Part shown: piece after piece, positions 17,753 through 26,715 of the stretch
Position numbering within the stretch: the stretch's first letter is position 1
Layout of the letters: the number at the start of each line of letters is the position of its first letter
Source of the DNA: Ardenticatenaceae bacterium
GTDB taxonomy: Bacteria; Chloroflexota; Anaerolineae; Promineifilales; Promineifilaceae
Assembly: GCA_020634245.1 (NCBI GenBank)
Contig: JACKCC010000006.1
Coordinates: forward strand, 248,001 to 312,000
Length of the DNA stretch: 64,000 nucleotides
Direction of reading: 5' to 3'
Notes under the pieces: model-generated
Told to the model about the DNA's origin: nothing
Seen by the model: only the letters and a program-made list of their open reading frames with translations
Databases searched by the model: none
Program-made: the position numbers and the translations under genes

Positions 17753-18497
17753 AATCTTCTTTGGTAACAATGACCTTTTGGGGGGAAGGGAACTCTACTT
17801 TTTGTGGTTTTGGGGGTGAAGGGACGCTGAAAACCAGTTTGCGTAGTTCAAAAACGTCTTTGGGCATCACGTCAGGAATGATCAATGCGTCTCCAACGCG
17901 AGCCGTACCTTCAATAAACTTGTAAGCGGCCAGACTGATGTACAGGTCGCGCGCGCCGGTAAAAAATTGAAATACGCGCCAAACGGGATTTCGGGACCAG
18001 TTGGTGTCGATGACGTTGGGCATCCCTTTCAATTCGATGTTGTCTACCAGGATTTTAGAACCGGGCTGGGGAATGGAAATGATGAATCGTGCATTCGTTT
18101 TTAACAAACGCCACTGCTTGTATTCTATGCGCTCCTGAATGGCAATGACGATCAGCAAGATTAACAAGCCAAATGGGACCAGTGCGTAAAGCAATGCTGT
18201 TTTTAATGCAGTACCATCTCTGACCATAGAAACGGCCGTAACAACCGCAATGACAAATGTGACACCAATCACCCCAAAAAAGAAATTAAACACGATATGA
18301 CCCAAAATATCGCGGTATCCGGCCAGCCTGATTTCTAATTGCGGTTCTTCACCCGGCAATAGGCGTTCGGCAATGTCCTCTGGTAGGAAGGTGTCCTCAA
18401 TATTCCAGCGAAAACCTTCGGGTAGACGTTTCCATTGGCTGCCCAGCCAGCCGGTAAAACCGGTGCCAATTTGCCTGCTGTTCCTATGCTTGCTCAT
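17751..18497 (-). CDS. Membrane protein with PH-like (bPH2) domain
   Basis: 248 residues. Two hydrophobic segments (about 70-92 and 102-124) separate a polar N-terminal third from a soluble C-terminal part. The segment after the second helix (EYKQWRLLKTNARFIISIPQPGSKILVDNIELKGMPN when read in pieces) has the look of bacterial PH-like domains: a beta strand, then the interface between membrane and a structural role. The exact function is unknown. The C-terminus is Pro/Lys-rich. The start lies 6 bp from the end of the LysM gene's downstream region, so the two may be one unit. Confidence 0.7.
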   Translation of the reverse strand: MSKHRNSRQIGTGFTGWLGSQWKRLPEGFRWNIEDTFLPEDIAERLLPGEEPQLEIRLAGYRDILGHIVFNFFFGVIGVTFVIAVVTAVSMVRDGTALKTALLYALVPFGLLILLIVIAIQERIEYKQWRLLKTNARFIISIPQPGSKILVDNIELKGMPNVIDTNWSRNPVWRVFQFFTGARDLYISLAAYKFIEGTARVGDALIIPDVMPKDVFELRKLVFSVPSPPKPQKVEFPSPQKVIVTKED

Positions 18498-18621
18498 AGT
18501 AACTCATAGACTCCAAAAGTCTTCGCGGCCTTCCAATTTGAGTGTTTCTTCGAAAACTTTTGGAGTTTTTTCCAGAAAGTGCATAACGATAAATAACAAT
18601 TTAACCTGATGCTGCATTATT

Positions 18622-19182
18622 CTACTGGGAAGGGGCAGGAATGTTAAGCACTTGTCCTGGCTGGATGATGTAAGTGGTGAGATTGTTAGCGAGCATAATA
18701 GCATCAACGGTCGTGTTGTATTTTTGCGAAATACCGAAGAGCGTGTCGCCGGATACAACGGTATATGTTGTGGGACCAACGGCTGCGGCTCCGGCCGGTT
18801 GACCGGGATTGGGATGGGGGGTGATAGTTGGCGTAACCCCCTGATTGGCAGGAGACACAGGAACCAGGGTGGCTGCGGCGCTGTTAGGCAGTGGTTCAGA
18901 GCTAAAAGCATCTTCAACGACGTTTTCGCTGGCATTTATGAATTGGTTCCATTCTTGTGATGTCGTGCCGGCTTCCAGCAAATCGGTGGCCCATCCGGCC
19001 AGGAAGGTGGTAATCAACCAGCTTACGGCGATAAAAACGATCAGAGTGCCGACAAAGTAGGTGAGTATTGCACCGAGGCTTTTAGCCGGAAGCCCTTGTT
19101 TGAAAATAAGATGATAGGCCAGAAATGCGCCGATAATTAAGGGTAAGAACTTCAATAATTCGGTTAAGTTCATCTGTGTCAC
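18622..19182 (-). CDS. LysM-domain membrane protein
   Basis: 186 residues. Two N-terminal hydrophobic helices (about 10-28 and 35-60), a Thr/Pro-rich linker, and one C-terminal LysM domain of about 45 residues (YTVVSGDTLFGISQKYNTT ending VLNIPAPS). LysM binds the glycan of peptidoglycan, so the protein would be membrane-tethered with its end in the wall. The next gene upstream on the same strand is a peptidoglycan-hydrolase fusion, consistent with a wall-maintenance role. The precise function is not known. Confidence 0.85.
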   Translation of the reverse strand: MTQMNLTELLKFLPLIIGAFLAYHLIFKQGLPAKSLGAILTYFVGTLIVFIAVSWLITTFLAGWATDLLEAGTTSQEWNQFINASENVVEDAFSSEPLPNSAAATLVPVSPANQGVTPTITPHPNPGQPAGAAAVGPTTYTVVSGDTLFGISQKYNTTVDAIMLANNLTTYIIQPGQVLNIPAPSQ

Positions 19183-19258
19183 TCCTTGATGTCATGAATT
19201 GGCTATGATTTGGTATTGCTATTTTGTAATTGTCGAGAGTTCTGCCCAATACATGGCG

Positions 19259-20512
19259 TTAAGGTAAGAAATCTCTTGGATCGACAAAAACTTCATTGAG
19301 TTTATCGTATATCGTGTAGTGAACGTGCGGTCCGGTGGCATACCCGACGGCGCCCATGATGCCCACAGCTTGCCCGCGCTTGACTTCACCTTCTTTGAGC
19401 AGGTAGGAACGCGGGTGCAGCAGCCAGACGATCCATTCGTCGTTTTCGATGCGGATTGTGCTGTTGTACCAACGGTCGGTGTAGGTGGTGAGATGACCGG
19501 ACATGGGGGCTTGCAGTACGGCCGTTACATTGTCGCTGGAAATATCTAACCCAGGCAAATTGTAGCTGCATCCGTGTACATCCTGGGTCAAAATAGCCGA
19601 TTCGGTTACCGGGTTCAGGTTAGGTCGCAGAGACGGCCGTCCCAATAAATGAGGGTTTTCTAGACAGGCGGCATCGGGCATGCTGCGAAATTCCGGAAAC
19701 GTCATTTCGGTTTCGGTTGTGAATGACTTGTTTAGTAAACTGGAAATGCCAAAACTGGCCCAATCGTAGACGCGGGTGCTGATGTCGAGGAGGGTCAGGG
19801 ATAACGGCCGTTCCGCCTCATCCCACTGTGAAGAAATCAAACTTTGAATGGACAAATGGGCCGGCCATGCCCCCATCGCTTCAACCTGCACTGTTCCCAA
19901 CTCTACATCCGAATAAACCATATTGGTGTGGGCTTCATCAAAATTATTCATGACGTAGGCTGATTCATCGGGGTCCAGCCGTTTTGCCGCACCTGTACCT
20001 GCGTTGTAGGCAAAATAGCAGCGTTTAATGGTTTCTGGATTTTGGGTGTAGTAGGTAACTTCTGGACAACGTTTTTTATATTCTGCTGCGCCGATAATCA
20101 GTTGTTCACGGACTTCAATATCGGAAATAGGACCAGGGGTGAAGCAAGGATGCTCACCAGAGCGCACTAAATCATAGGCACCTATGATGCCGGTACATAG
20201 TTCCGGATTAACTGCTTGCATACTACTCTCTTTGAACCATAGGACCAAGGGTACTTCCCGGGGAATATCAGTTTGTCGGGCGATTTGGTCGCTAATAGGT
20301 GCCCATTTCAACACTGTCGCTTGCGTTATTCTTGGCAAGGCATATTGACCATCCATGTAATATCGACCGCCTACCAAAAAACCTGAGCCTAATAATAGCA
20401 ACAGTAATGTATCGTATATGCCTTTTAACAGGCCAAGCGTCACCTGCTCCGTTCGCATCCCTAAGGCAGGCAACAGATTGTGGTGCAGCCACACGCGCAA
20501 CCACTCCGGCAT
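19259..20512 (-). CDS. Lytic transglycosylase-like / M23 peptidase fusion
   Basis: 417 residues from the ATG at 20512. One hydrophobic helix lies near residues 22-45. A lysozyme-like domain follows, with the catalytic Glu in LWFKESSMQAV and the YNAGTGAAKRL motif of soluble lytic transglycosylases. The C-terminal ~100 residues are M23/LytM-like: HGCSYNLPGLDIS supplies the first His and Asp, and GPHVHYTIYD the last zinc His pair. Both glycan and peptide cleavage may reside in one chain. The start at 20512 has AAGG 8 bp upstream; the longer frame to 20539 would give a leaderless mRNA, because the -10 box ends 7 bp before it. Confidence 0.82.
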   Translation of the reverse strand: MPEWLRVWLHHNLLPALGMRTEQVTLGLLKGIYDTLLLLLLGSGFLVGGRYYMDGQYALPRITQATVLKWAPISDQIARQTDIPREVPLVLWFKESSMQAVNPELCTGIIGAYDLVRSGEHPCFTPGPISDIEVREQLIIGAAEYKKRCPEVTYYTQNPETIKRCYFAYNAGTGAAKRLDPDESAYVMNNFDEAHTNMVYSDVELGTVQVEAMGAWPAHLSIQSLISSQWDEAERPLSLTLLDISTRVYDWASFGISSLLNKSFTTETEMTFPEFRSMPDAACLENPHLLGRPSLRPNLNPVTESAILTQDVHGCSYNLPGLDISSDNVTAVLQAPMSGHLTTYTDRWYNSTIRIENDEWIVWLLHPRSYLLKEGEVKRGQAVGIMGAVGYATGPHVHYTIYDKLNEVFVDPRDFLP

Positions 20513-20546
20513 TAAAATCGCCTTGAGGGAAGGAGACATAACTCAC

Positions 20547-20574
20547 ATTATAACTTTACTTAAGATCAAGTCAA
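20547..20574 (-). promoter_or_regulatory. Promoter of transglycosylase/M23 gene
   Basis: On the minus strand, TTGACT (20569-20574), a 16-bp spacer and a consensus TATAAT (20547-20552). The expected transcript start is about 20540, so a start codon at 20539 would have no leader and one at 20512 a 28-nt leader. Confidence 0.75.
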
Positions 20575-20707
20575 GTGTTATGTAACGTTATAGAATAGGA
20601 AAATAGATGGAGGGATGCGATTGAACAAGGCGGCGTTGATACGGCCGTTCCTTCTCAATTCCCCTCAAAAGTGGCAAACCCGGCTTGATGATTTTTTGGG
20701 TTTTGCG

Positions 20708-21673
20708 CTATTCAGATTTAACCCCGGCATGAACCAGGCGCGGATCAAGCGAATCCCGTAAACCATCTCCCAGCAAATTAAAAGCTAAAACTGTTAGCAT
20801 GATTGCCAGGCCGGGGAAGAAAACCAAATGCGGCGAACTAAAGACCTGATTCCGCTCACCGGCTAGCATAGCGCCCCATTCCGCCGTTGGCGGCTGCGCA
20901 CCCAGGCCAATAAAAGAGAGTGCGGCCGTATCCAAAATAGCCGTACCAATACCCAATGTTCCCTGAACAATCAGTGGTGGTAACGCGTTCGGCAAAATAC
21001 GTCCAAACAATATTTGCCAATGACTGGCGCCCAAAGCCCGCGAAGCTTCCACAAAATCCTGTTCGCGCACCGAAAGAATACTGGCTCGGACAACACGTGC
21101 ATAAGCCGGAATACTGACAATCGCAATTGCCAGCATCGCATTGGTCAAACCCGGCCCCAAAACACTCACAATCGCAATGGCCAGCAAAAGAAAAGGAAAG
21201 GCCAGCACGACATCCATAATTCGCATGATGAGATCGCCCCACCATCCGCCAAAATAACCAGAAATAGAGCCTAAAATAGTGCCGACAATAATGGCAAAGC
21301 CTACTGTAACAAATCCCACCCGCAAGGAAACCCGGGTACCAAAAATAACCCGACTGTACTCATCACGGACATTCCCATCAATGCCCATAATGTGCTGAGG
21401 TTGGTCTTGTGGACATCCTAAAAGATGAATACAAGGAGCACCTCGTTTTTTGACATCTTCAACACCTATGAGAACCTGATCCGGGTCATACGGAGCAATA
21501 AGCGGTGCTGCAATTGCGGCAAAAATCAGCAAGCCCATAATAACCATACCGGCGATGGCCGAACGTTGGCGCAAAAGTCGCCGTAATGTTAATCGCCACA
21601 GGCTGTTCGATTTGTAATCACTGATGTTACCAATACCAGCATCGTCTAGGGGCAGTTTTGTAACAGTTGTCAT
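20708..21673 (-). CDS. Peptide-type ABC transporter permease (DppC/OppC)
   Basis: 321 residues. The N-terminal cytoplasmic and first transmembrane part (RQRSAIAGMVIMGLLIFAAI) is followed by a large extracytoplasmic loop, then the five-helix BPD_transp_1 core. The EAA loop is EASRALGASHWQILFGRILPN, which docks the ATPases. The loop contains CIHLLGCPQDQ, a Cys pair not usual in DppC. It forms the importer with the DppB-like gene just upstream. No DppD/F ATPase genes are in the window, so ATPases must be encoded elsewhere. Confidence 0.93.
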   Translation of the reverse strand: MTTVTKLPLDDAGIGNISDYKSNSLWRLTLRRLLRQRSAIAGMVIMGLLIFAAIAAPLIAPYDPDQVLIGVEDVKKRGAPCIHLLGCPQDQPQHIMGIDGNVRDEYSRVIFGTRVSLRVGFVTVGFAIIVGTILGSISGYFGGWWGDLIMRIMDVVLAFPFLLLAIAIVSVLGPGLTNAMLAIAIVSIPAYARVVRASILSVREQDFVEASRALGASHWQILFGRILPNALPPLIVQGTLGIGTAILDTAALSFIGLGAQPPTAEWGAMLAGERNQVFSSPHLVFFPGLAIMLTVLAFNLLGDGLRDSLDPRLVHAGVKSE

Positions 21674-21735
21674 AGTCGTTTACCGATTGTAGTAGTATTA
21701 GGAAAAGTAAAATACGCTTTCTTTCGAATCAGAGT

Positions 21736-22815
21736 TTAATCAAGACGAATCCTGGGATCGAGGAAAGCATAAGACAAATCAACCAAAAGGTTTGCAGCCA
21801 CATACCCAACAGCAATGACGACTACAAATCCTTGGATAATGGGGTAATCGCGGGCCGTAATCGCTTCAAATAAACTTCGCCCGACACCGGATAGCCCGAA
21901 AATTGTTTCTGTGAGAATAGCACCGCTTAAGACCAGCCCTAATTGTAAGCCGGCAATTGTAACAACCGGGAGTAGGGCGTTGCGTAACGCATGTTTTAGA
22001 ATAACCAGGCGGTTAGGCAGCCCTTTTGCGCGGGCGGTACGTACATAATCGAGGCCCAGCACTTCCAACATACTGGAACGAGTCATCCGCGCAATGATAG
22101 CCATGGGGATGGTGCTGAGGGCCACGGAAGGGAGTATCAGGTGTTTGACAGCATCACCCAAGACCTTCCAATCAGCTGTAATGAGTGAATTGAAAAGATA
22201 AAAATTTGAAAAGAATTCTAATAACTTGGCACTAAAAGTGTTTTCTGTGACCGTCCAATTAAAGGCTTCATAAAAAGGTATAACGGATAATCCGGCAGAT
22301 AAACGGCCACTTGGCGGCAGCCAAAATGGTGTGTCTTTCAACATCAAGGCAAACACATAAGCCAGCATCAGCCCCAGCCAAAATACAGGCATGGACACAC
22401 CTATATTTGCTCCAATCATGATGAGTACATCGGTTAGAGAGTTTCGGCGAATGGCGGAAAGGATACCGGCCGGAATGCCTACTATCAATGCAATCACCAA
22501 AGCTGCGGTTCCTAATTCGATGGTAATTGGCAAGCGTTCAATGAGAATTTGCGTGATGGGGCGCTTGAATCGTATGGATTCACCGAAGTCACCCTGGAGA
22601 ATATCTTTGACGTAGACACCAAATTGAACAGGTATGGATTTGTCTAATCCTTTATCGATAAAAAACTGTTCACAAACTTCTGGCGTGGCCTTTTCGCCAA
22701 GGATAGCGGTGCAAGGATCACCGGGGATGGCGCGAGCTAACGCAAAGGTGACGATGAGAACACCGACCACGACGGGAATGGATGCTAATAGGCGGCGGAT
22801 GGTATATTGAATCAT
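21736..22815 (-). CDS. Peptide-type ABC transporter permease (DppB/OppB)
   Basis: 359 residues. It begins MIQYTIRRLLASIPVVVGV, the signature N-terminus of DppB, and ends YAFLDPRIRLD, the usual DppB end. The EAA loop is YVRTARAKGLPNRLVILKHALRN. It pairs with the DppC-like protein in the membrane. The ~125-residue region between the helices (around HWL-like VIPFYEAFNWTVTENTFSA) is longer than in most DppB. Gene order binding protein, B, C on one strand indicates an operon; a hairpin lies between the binding protein and this gene. Confidence 0.94.
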   Translation of the reverse strand: MIQYTIRRLLASIPVVVGVLIVTFALARAIPGDPCTAILGEKATPEVCEQFFIDKGLDKSIPVQFGVYVKDILQGDFGESIRFKRPITQILIERLPITIELGTAALVIALIVGIPAGILSAIRRNSLTDVLIMIGANIGVSMPVFWLGLMLAYVFALMLKDTPFWLPPSGRLSAGLSVIPFYEAFNWTVTENTFSAKLLEFFSNFYLFNSLITADWKVLGDAVKHLILPSVALSTIPMAIIARMTRSSMLEVLGLDYVRTARAKGLPNRLVILKHALRNALLPVVTIAGLQLGLVLSGAILTETIFGLSGVGRSLFEAITARDYPIIQGFVVVIAVGYVAANLLVDLSYAFLDPRIRLD

Positions 22816-22863
22816 GGGCTGTTTATCAGGTAAATTTCACCTAATTGTTGATGAAATTAATTC

Positions 22864-22908
22864 AAAGCGGGATGACTTATGTTGATGTTGCATAAGCCAT
22901 CCCGCTTT
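22864..22908 (-). promoter_or_regulatory. Intercistronic hairpin between binding protein and permease genes
   Basis: Arms AAAGCGGGATGACTTATG and CATAAGCCATCCCGCTTT pair over about 18 bp with a loop of 9. No clear U-run follows on the minus strand. Such hairpins usually stabilise the upstream binding-protein mRNA, giving more binding protein than permease. Confidence 0.65.
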
Positions 22909-22948
22909 GGTTAACACACGATAAAAAACTGACGGTTAAGGTCAGATT

Positions 22949-24706
22949 TTATTCTGAAGGCGCATTCAGGAAGCCGCCCCACAGCGCTGAGAAGTAGGTG
23001 AAGGCACCGGTGTTCCCAACATGAAGCGGGTGAGATGCATCCCACTGCATTCCCCAAGAAACGACGACATCGTTAGCGTCCAGGCTTGATCCATCGTGGA
23101 AGGTGACGCCTTCGCGGAGATGGCAGGTCCAAACGGTGAGGTCTTCGTTGGCGTCGCAGGCAGTGGCTAATGAAGGCACAACGGCCGTTCCACCAATTTC
23201 GTAAGCCAATAGCGATTCAGTCACCTGTTCGCAAGCACGCAGTGATTCACCATCTGTCTCATCGCCGCAGTAGAGGCTGATCGGTTCAGCATTTTGCATC
23301 CAGACAAAGGAGCCAGTGCCTGTATCCATCACGGCGAAGTTTTCATTGCCCAGCGGGCTGGCGTGTGCACCAGCGATGCCTGCTTGATAAGCAACGGCCG
23401 AACCGCCATGCGCTACCGGAATCATGGGCACATGTTGTTTGATCAGATTGTTGGCTTCTTCGTAGAAAGGCTGCCGTGCAGCATCATCAGCCAGAGCAGC
23501 ACCCGCGGCCAAAGCGGTCGTGATGTCTTCAAATTTGTCGCCAAACTGGTCTGATGCACCACCACCAAAGTGGAAGTCCAGGAAGTTGGTCATATCGGGG
23601 TAGTCAGCGCCCCAGCCCAGCATGTGCAGGCCTTCCAGTTCGCCAGCATCAGCAGCGGCCAGGAATGTACCCGATTCCATTACAACGATTTCGACATCGA
23701 TGTTCAGGTTTTCTTTCAACTGAGCCTGGATGTCCTGGGCGACGATGCCCGGTTCCGGCAGGTAGCTGCGTACAACGTCACGATAGGAAATCTGTGTGGA
23801 GAAACCATCGGGATAGCCAGCTTCAGCTAACAAAGCTTTGGCAGCTTCCGGATCGAATTGGTACCACTCTTCGCCTTCGCAGGCATTGGGGATGGCGCAG
23901 GGGGTAAAGTGGCTGGCGACTTCAGACCCGGCCGGGTAGAAGTTGTCAACAATACGCTGCCGGTCAATACCCATAGCAATTGCCTGGCGTACCATTTCAT
24001 TGTCAAATGGCGGGTAACGGTTGTTCATACCAACGTAGAAGATATTCAACGCCGGGCGATTGATCAGCTCAAGGCTGGGATCGTCGCTGATTGTAGCGAA
24101 GTCATCGGGTGCCGGATTGTCAATACCATTGACGGTGCCTGATTGCAGTTCGAGGAGGCGTTGGGCGGCTTCAGAGTTCCAGCGGAAAACGAGGGTTTCG
24201 TTTTTGGCTGCATCACCCCAATAGCTGTCATTGCGCTTGAAGACGATCTCTTCACCTCGGCTCCAGCTGTCCAGTACGTAGGGGCCGGTGCCGACAGGAT
24301 TTTCCAACGGGGAACCGCCAGCCATTTCCAGATGTTCACTGGGTTGGATAGCGAAAGCGCTAAAGGCTGCCTTTGAGGGGAAAGCCGGATCAGGGGCACA
24401 CATTGTGAACTGTACGGTCAATTCATCAAGGGCGGCAATCTCTTTGAGGAGACCACCATAGTCGCAATTTTCAGCGGCCATCACCATCGGCTCAAACTCG
24501 GCCATTGGCTCTGCCATGGGTTCGGCGGTTGGCTCTTCAGCTGCCGGCTCTTCGGCAGAAGGTTCCTCAACGGCCGGTTCTTCGACAGCAGCCGGTTCCG
24601 CGGCTGGCTCTTCGGCGGTCTGTTCGGTGGTTGTGCCACCACAGGCTACCAGGAGCAGGCCCAGGATGAGCATCAAAATGAACGGTAAATAATATTTGTT
24701 CTTCAT
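22949..24706 (-). CDS. Solute-binding lipoprotein, family 5, apparently circularly permuted
   Basis: 585 residues. The lipobox LLVAC places the lipid on Cys22; a Glu/Ala/Pro-rich linker covers 23-75. What follows is the middle of a family-5 binding protein: DELTVQFTMCAPDPAFP (95-111), NPVGTGPYVLDSW, the Arg/Gly-rich hinge and DNEMVRQAIAMGIDR. The normal N-terminal lobe comes last, at 476-585: ISLYCGDETDG, VVPSLATACDANEDLTVW, HLREGVTFHDGSSLDANDV. Joining the C-terminal end FLNAPSE to the N-terminal ENCDYGG restores the usual order. It captures peptides, opines or similar solutes; the ligand is unknown. The gene is preceded by AAGGAG. Confidence 0.9.
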   Translation of the reverse strand: MKNKYYLPFILMLILGLLLVACGGTTTEQTAEEPAAEPAAVEEPAVEEPSAEEPAAEEPTAEPMAEPMAEFEPMVMAAENCDYGGLLKEIAALDELTVQFTMCAPDPAFPSKAAFSAFAIQPSEHLEMAGGSPLENPVGTGPYVLDSWSRGEEIVFKRNDSYWGDAAKNETLVFRWNSEAAQRLLELQSGTVNGIDNPAPDDFATISDDPSLELINRPALNIFYVGMNNRYPPFDNEMVRQAIAMGIDRQRIVDNFYPAGSEVASHFTPCAIPNACEGEEWYQFDPEAAKALLAEAGYPDGFSTQISYRDVVRSYLPEPGIVAQDIQAQLKENLNIDVEIVVMESGTFLAAADAGELEGLHMLGWGADYPDMTNFLDFHFGGGASDQFGDKFEDITTALAAGAALADDAARQPFYEEANNLIKQHVPMIPVAHGGSAVAYQAGIAGAHASPLGNENFAVMDTGTGSFVWMQNAEPISLYCGDETDGESLRACEQVTESLLAYEIGGTAVVPSLATACDANEDLTVWTCHLREGVTFHDGSSLDANDVVVSWGMQWDASHPLHVGNTGAFTYFSALWGGFLNAPSE

Positions 24707-24781
24707 CTCTTCTCCTTATTTTGATATCGAACAAAAAGGTGCGACGTTGGCTACGACGAACCTTAAAAAGTTGGATTACCT

Positions 24782-24810
24782 ATGGTAGCATGGCTTATGA
24801 TGGCTGACAA
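24782..24810 (-). promoter_or_regulatory. Possible promoter of the ABC importer operon
   Basis: On the minus strand, TTGTCA (24805-24810), a 17-bp spacer and TACCAT (24782-24787), leaving a leader of about 70 nt. The -10 match is moderate. Confidence 0.4.
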
Positions 24811-24918
24811 CCGGATTTTGCCTTTTGGGTTTCCGTGTATAATCCGTTGAGTGAGAGTTTTGAGAAAGAGCGAGAGTGAAAGCTAGAGTTTGAACAAGAG
24901 GCTTGAGGATGGTTTACG

Positions 24919-26640
24919 ATGATGAAGAATCGTGAAATTGCCCAGATGTTTGCAGATGTAGCTGAAATGTTGTCGATTCGTGGCGACCAGATTCACCGAA
25001 TTTTAGCTTACCGGCGGGCGGCAGAAAGTATTGCTGAGTTGGGACGCGATATTAACCAGATTGCGGCAGAGGGAAAGTTAACAGATATTCCGGGCATTGG
25101 CCAGACGCTGGCGGACAAGATTGAGGAGATGCTGACGACGGGCAAATTACAGTTTTATGAGAAACTGGCTCAGGAAATCCCGCCATCCTTGTTGGAACTA
25201 CTGCGAGTGGAAGGGCTTGGTCCGAAGCGGGTGAAGCAGGTGTATGAGGTGTTGGGGGTGATGACGTTGGATGAGTTAACGGCCGTTGCCCAACAAGGCA
25301 AACTGCGCGCTCTCCCCGGTATGGGGGCTAAGTCTGAAGCCAAAATCTTGGCCGCTATCGAAGCGCTGGCCCGGCATGGCGATGATCGCACCCCGTTGGG
25401 CGAAGCCTGGCCAGTGGCTCAGGCCATTTTGATGGAATTGGTTCAAGTGCCAGGTGTGACGAAAACGGCCGTTGCCGGATCCCTGCGCCGCATGAAAGAA
25501 ACCATCGGTGACGTGGATTTGCTGGTGGCCGCCGACGACTACCTGCCAGTGATGGAACGCTTCTGCACATTGGACGCCGTCGAATCCGTCGTGGGGCGTG
25601 GCCCGACCAAATCCCGCATTGTGCTGCTTAACGGATTGGGCGTCGATTTGCGTGTGTTGCCTGCTGAACGCTGGGGCACACTGCTTTCCTACTTTACTGG
25701 CAGCAAAGATCACAACGTGCGCCTGCGCGAACTGGCTCTCAAACAAGGATTAAGTCTCAACGAACACGCCTTTACGCCTGTAGATGGTGGCCCGGAAATC
25801 CTGTGTGCCGATGAAACGGCCGTTTACCAAACGCTGGGCTTGCCCTACATCCCGCCGTCGCTGCGTGAAGATCGCGGCGAAATCGAAGCGGCGCAGCAAG
25901 GCCATTTGCCCAATTTGGTGCAGATCGACGACATTCGCAGCGATTTGCACATGCATACCACCTGGTCCGATGGCAAAATGAGCGTGCTGGAGATGGCCAG
26001 AGCGGCGCAGGCACGCGGTTTTCAATACATCGTTATCACAGATCATTCGGTAAGCCTGGGTATTGCCAATGGATTGTCAATTGAACGGCTGCGCCAGCAG
26101 GCAGAAGAAATTCGCGCTGCGGATGAAGCGATGGGGCCGGATTTTCGGGTTTTGCATGGCACGGAGATGGAGATTAAGGCCGACGGTTCGCTGGATTATC
26201 CCGATGAAGTGTTGGCTGAACTGGATTTTGTGATTGCCAGCCTGCACACCAGCTTGAGCCAACCCCGCGAGCAGGTGACACAGCGCATGCTTAACGCCAT
26301 CAACAATCCGCACGTGGATATGATTGCTCACCCGACGGGTCGGCTCCTGCCCGACCGGCCGGGCGCGGATTTGGATATGGATGCGATTATGGCGGCCGCA
26401 GCAGCGACAGGCACGATTTTAGAGATTAACGCCAGTCCCCACCGGCTGGATTTGCGCGATGTACATGTGCGGCGGGCCATTGAACTGGATGTGAAAATTG
26501 CCATTAACTGTGATGCGCATCATGCCGACCAGTTTGATTTGCTGCATTATGGGGTGGCTACCGCCCAGCGCGGCTGGGCTGAGGCCCGTCACATCGTGAA
26601 TACCTGGCCGGTGAATGAGTTTTTGGCGTTTATCAGGTGA
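24919..26640 (+). CDS. polX: PolX-type DNA polymerase/3'-5' exonuclease
   Basis: 573 residues, the usual length of bacterial PolX (B. subtilis about 570). Helix-hairpin-helix motifs are at about 50-70 (TDIPGIGQTLADKI), 93-110 (VEGLGPKRVKQV) and 128-145 (ALPGMGAKSEAKI). The nucleotidyltransferase site shows VAGSLRRMKETIGDVDLLV, with the catalytic Asp pair in DVD and the third Asp in GVDLRVLP. The C-terminal PHP domain begins SDLHMHTTWSDGKMS and has the metal-ligand pattern typical of PHP exonucleases. It fills gaps in base-excision repair. MMK start at 24919; ATG at 24922 is equally possible. Confidence 0.96.
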   Translation: MMKNREIAQMFADVAEMLSIRGDQIHRILAYRRAAESIAELGRDINQIAAEGKLTDIPGIGQTLADKIEEMLTTGKLQFYEKLAQEIPPSLLELLRVEGLGPKRVKQVYEVLGVMTLDELTAVAQQGKLRALPGMGAKSEAKILAAIEALARHGDDRTPLGEAWPVAQAILMELVQVPGVTKTAVAGSLRRMKETIGDVDLLVAADDYLPVMERFCTLDAVESVVGRGPTKSRIVLLNGLGVDLRVLPAERWGTLLSYFTGSKDHNVRLRELALKQGLSLNEHAFTPVDGGPEILCADETAVYQTLGLPYIPPSLREDRGEIEAAQQGHLPNLVQIDDIRSDLHMHTTWSDGKMSVLEMARAAQARGFQYIVITDHSVSLGIANGLSIERLRQQAEEIRAADEAMGPDFRVLHGTEMEIKADGSLDYPDEVLAELDFVIASLHTSLSQPREQVTQRMLNAINNPHVDMIAHPTGRLLPDRPGADLDMDAIMAAAAATGTILEINASPHRLDLRDVHVRRAIELDVKIAINCDAHHADQFDLLHYGVATAQRGWAEARHIVNTWPVNEFLAFIR

Positions 26641-26653
26641 TTGGATAATCATA

Positions 26654-26691
26654 AAGTCATGCGTCATGACGTGACGAATGACGCATGACTT
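26654..26691. repeat. GTCATGCGTCAT inverted repeat after polX
   Basis: Perfect 14-bp arms AAGTCATGCGTCAT (26654-26667) and ATGACGCATGACTT (26678-26691) with a 10-base loop. It shares its 10-base core with the element at 12537-12570. It could terminate or attenuate polX transcription, though only CATGACAG follows, not a U-run. Confidence 0.65.
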
Positions 26692-26715
26692 CATGACAGT
26701 AAGGTAACTAAGCCG

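Noticed and set aside
20708..24706. Complete peptide ABC importer
   Set aside because: Only the binding protein and two permeases are present; no ATPase gene is in the window, so I do not call a full system.
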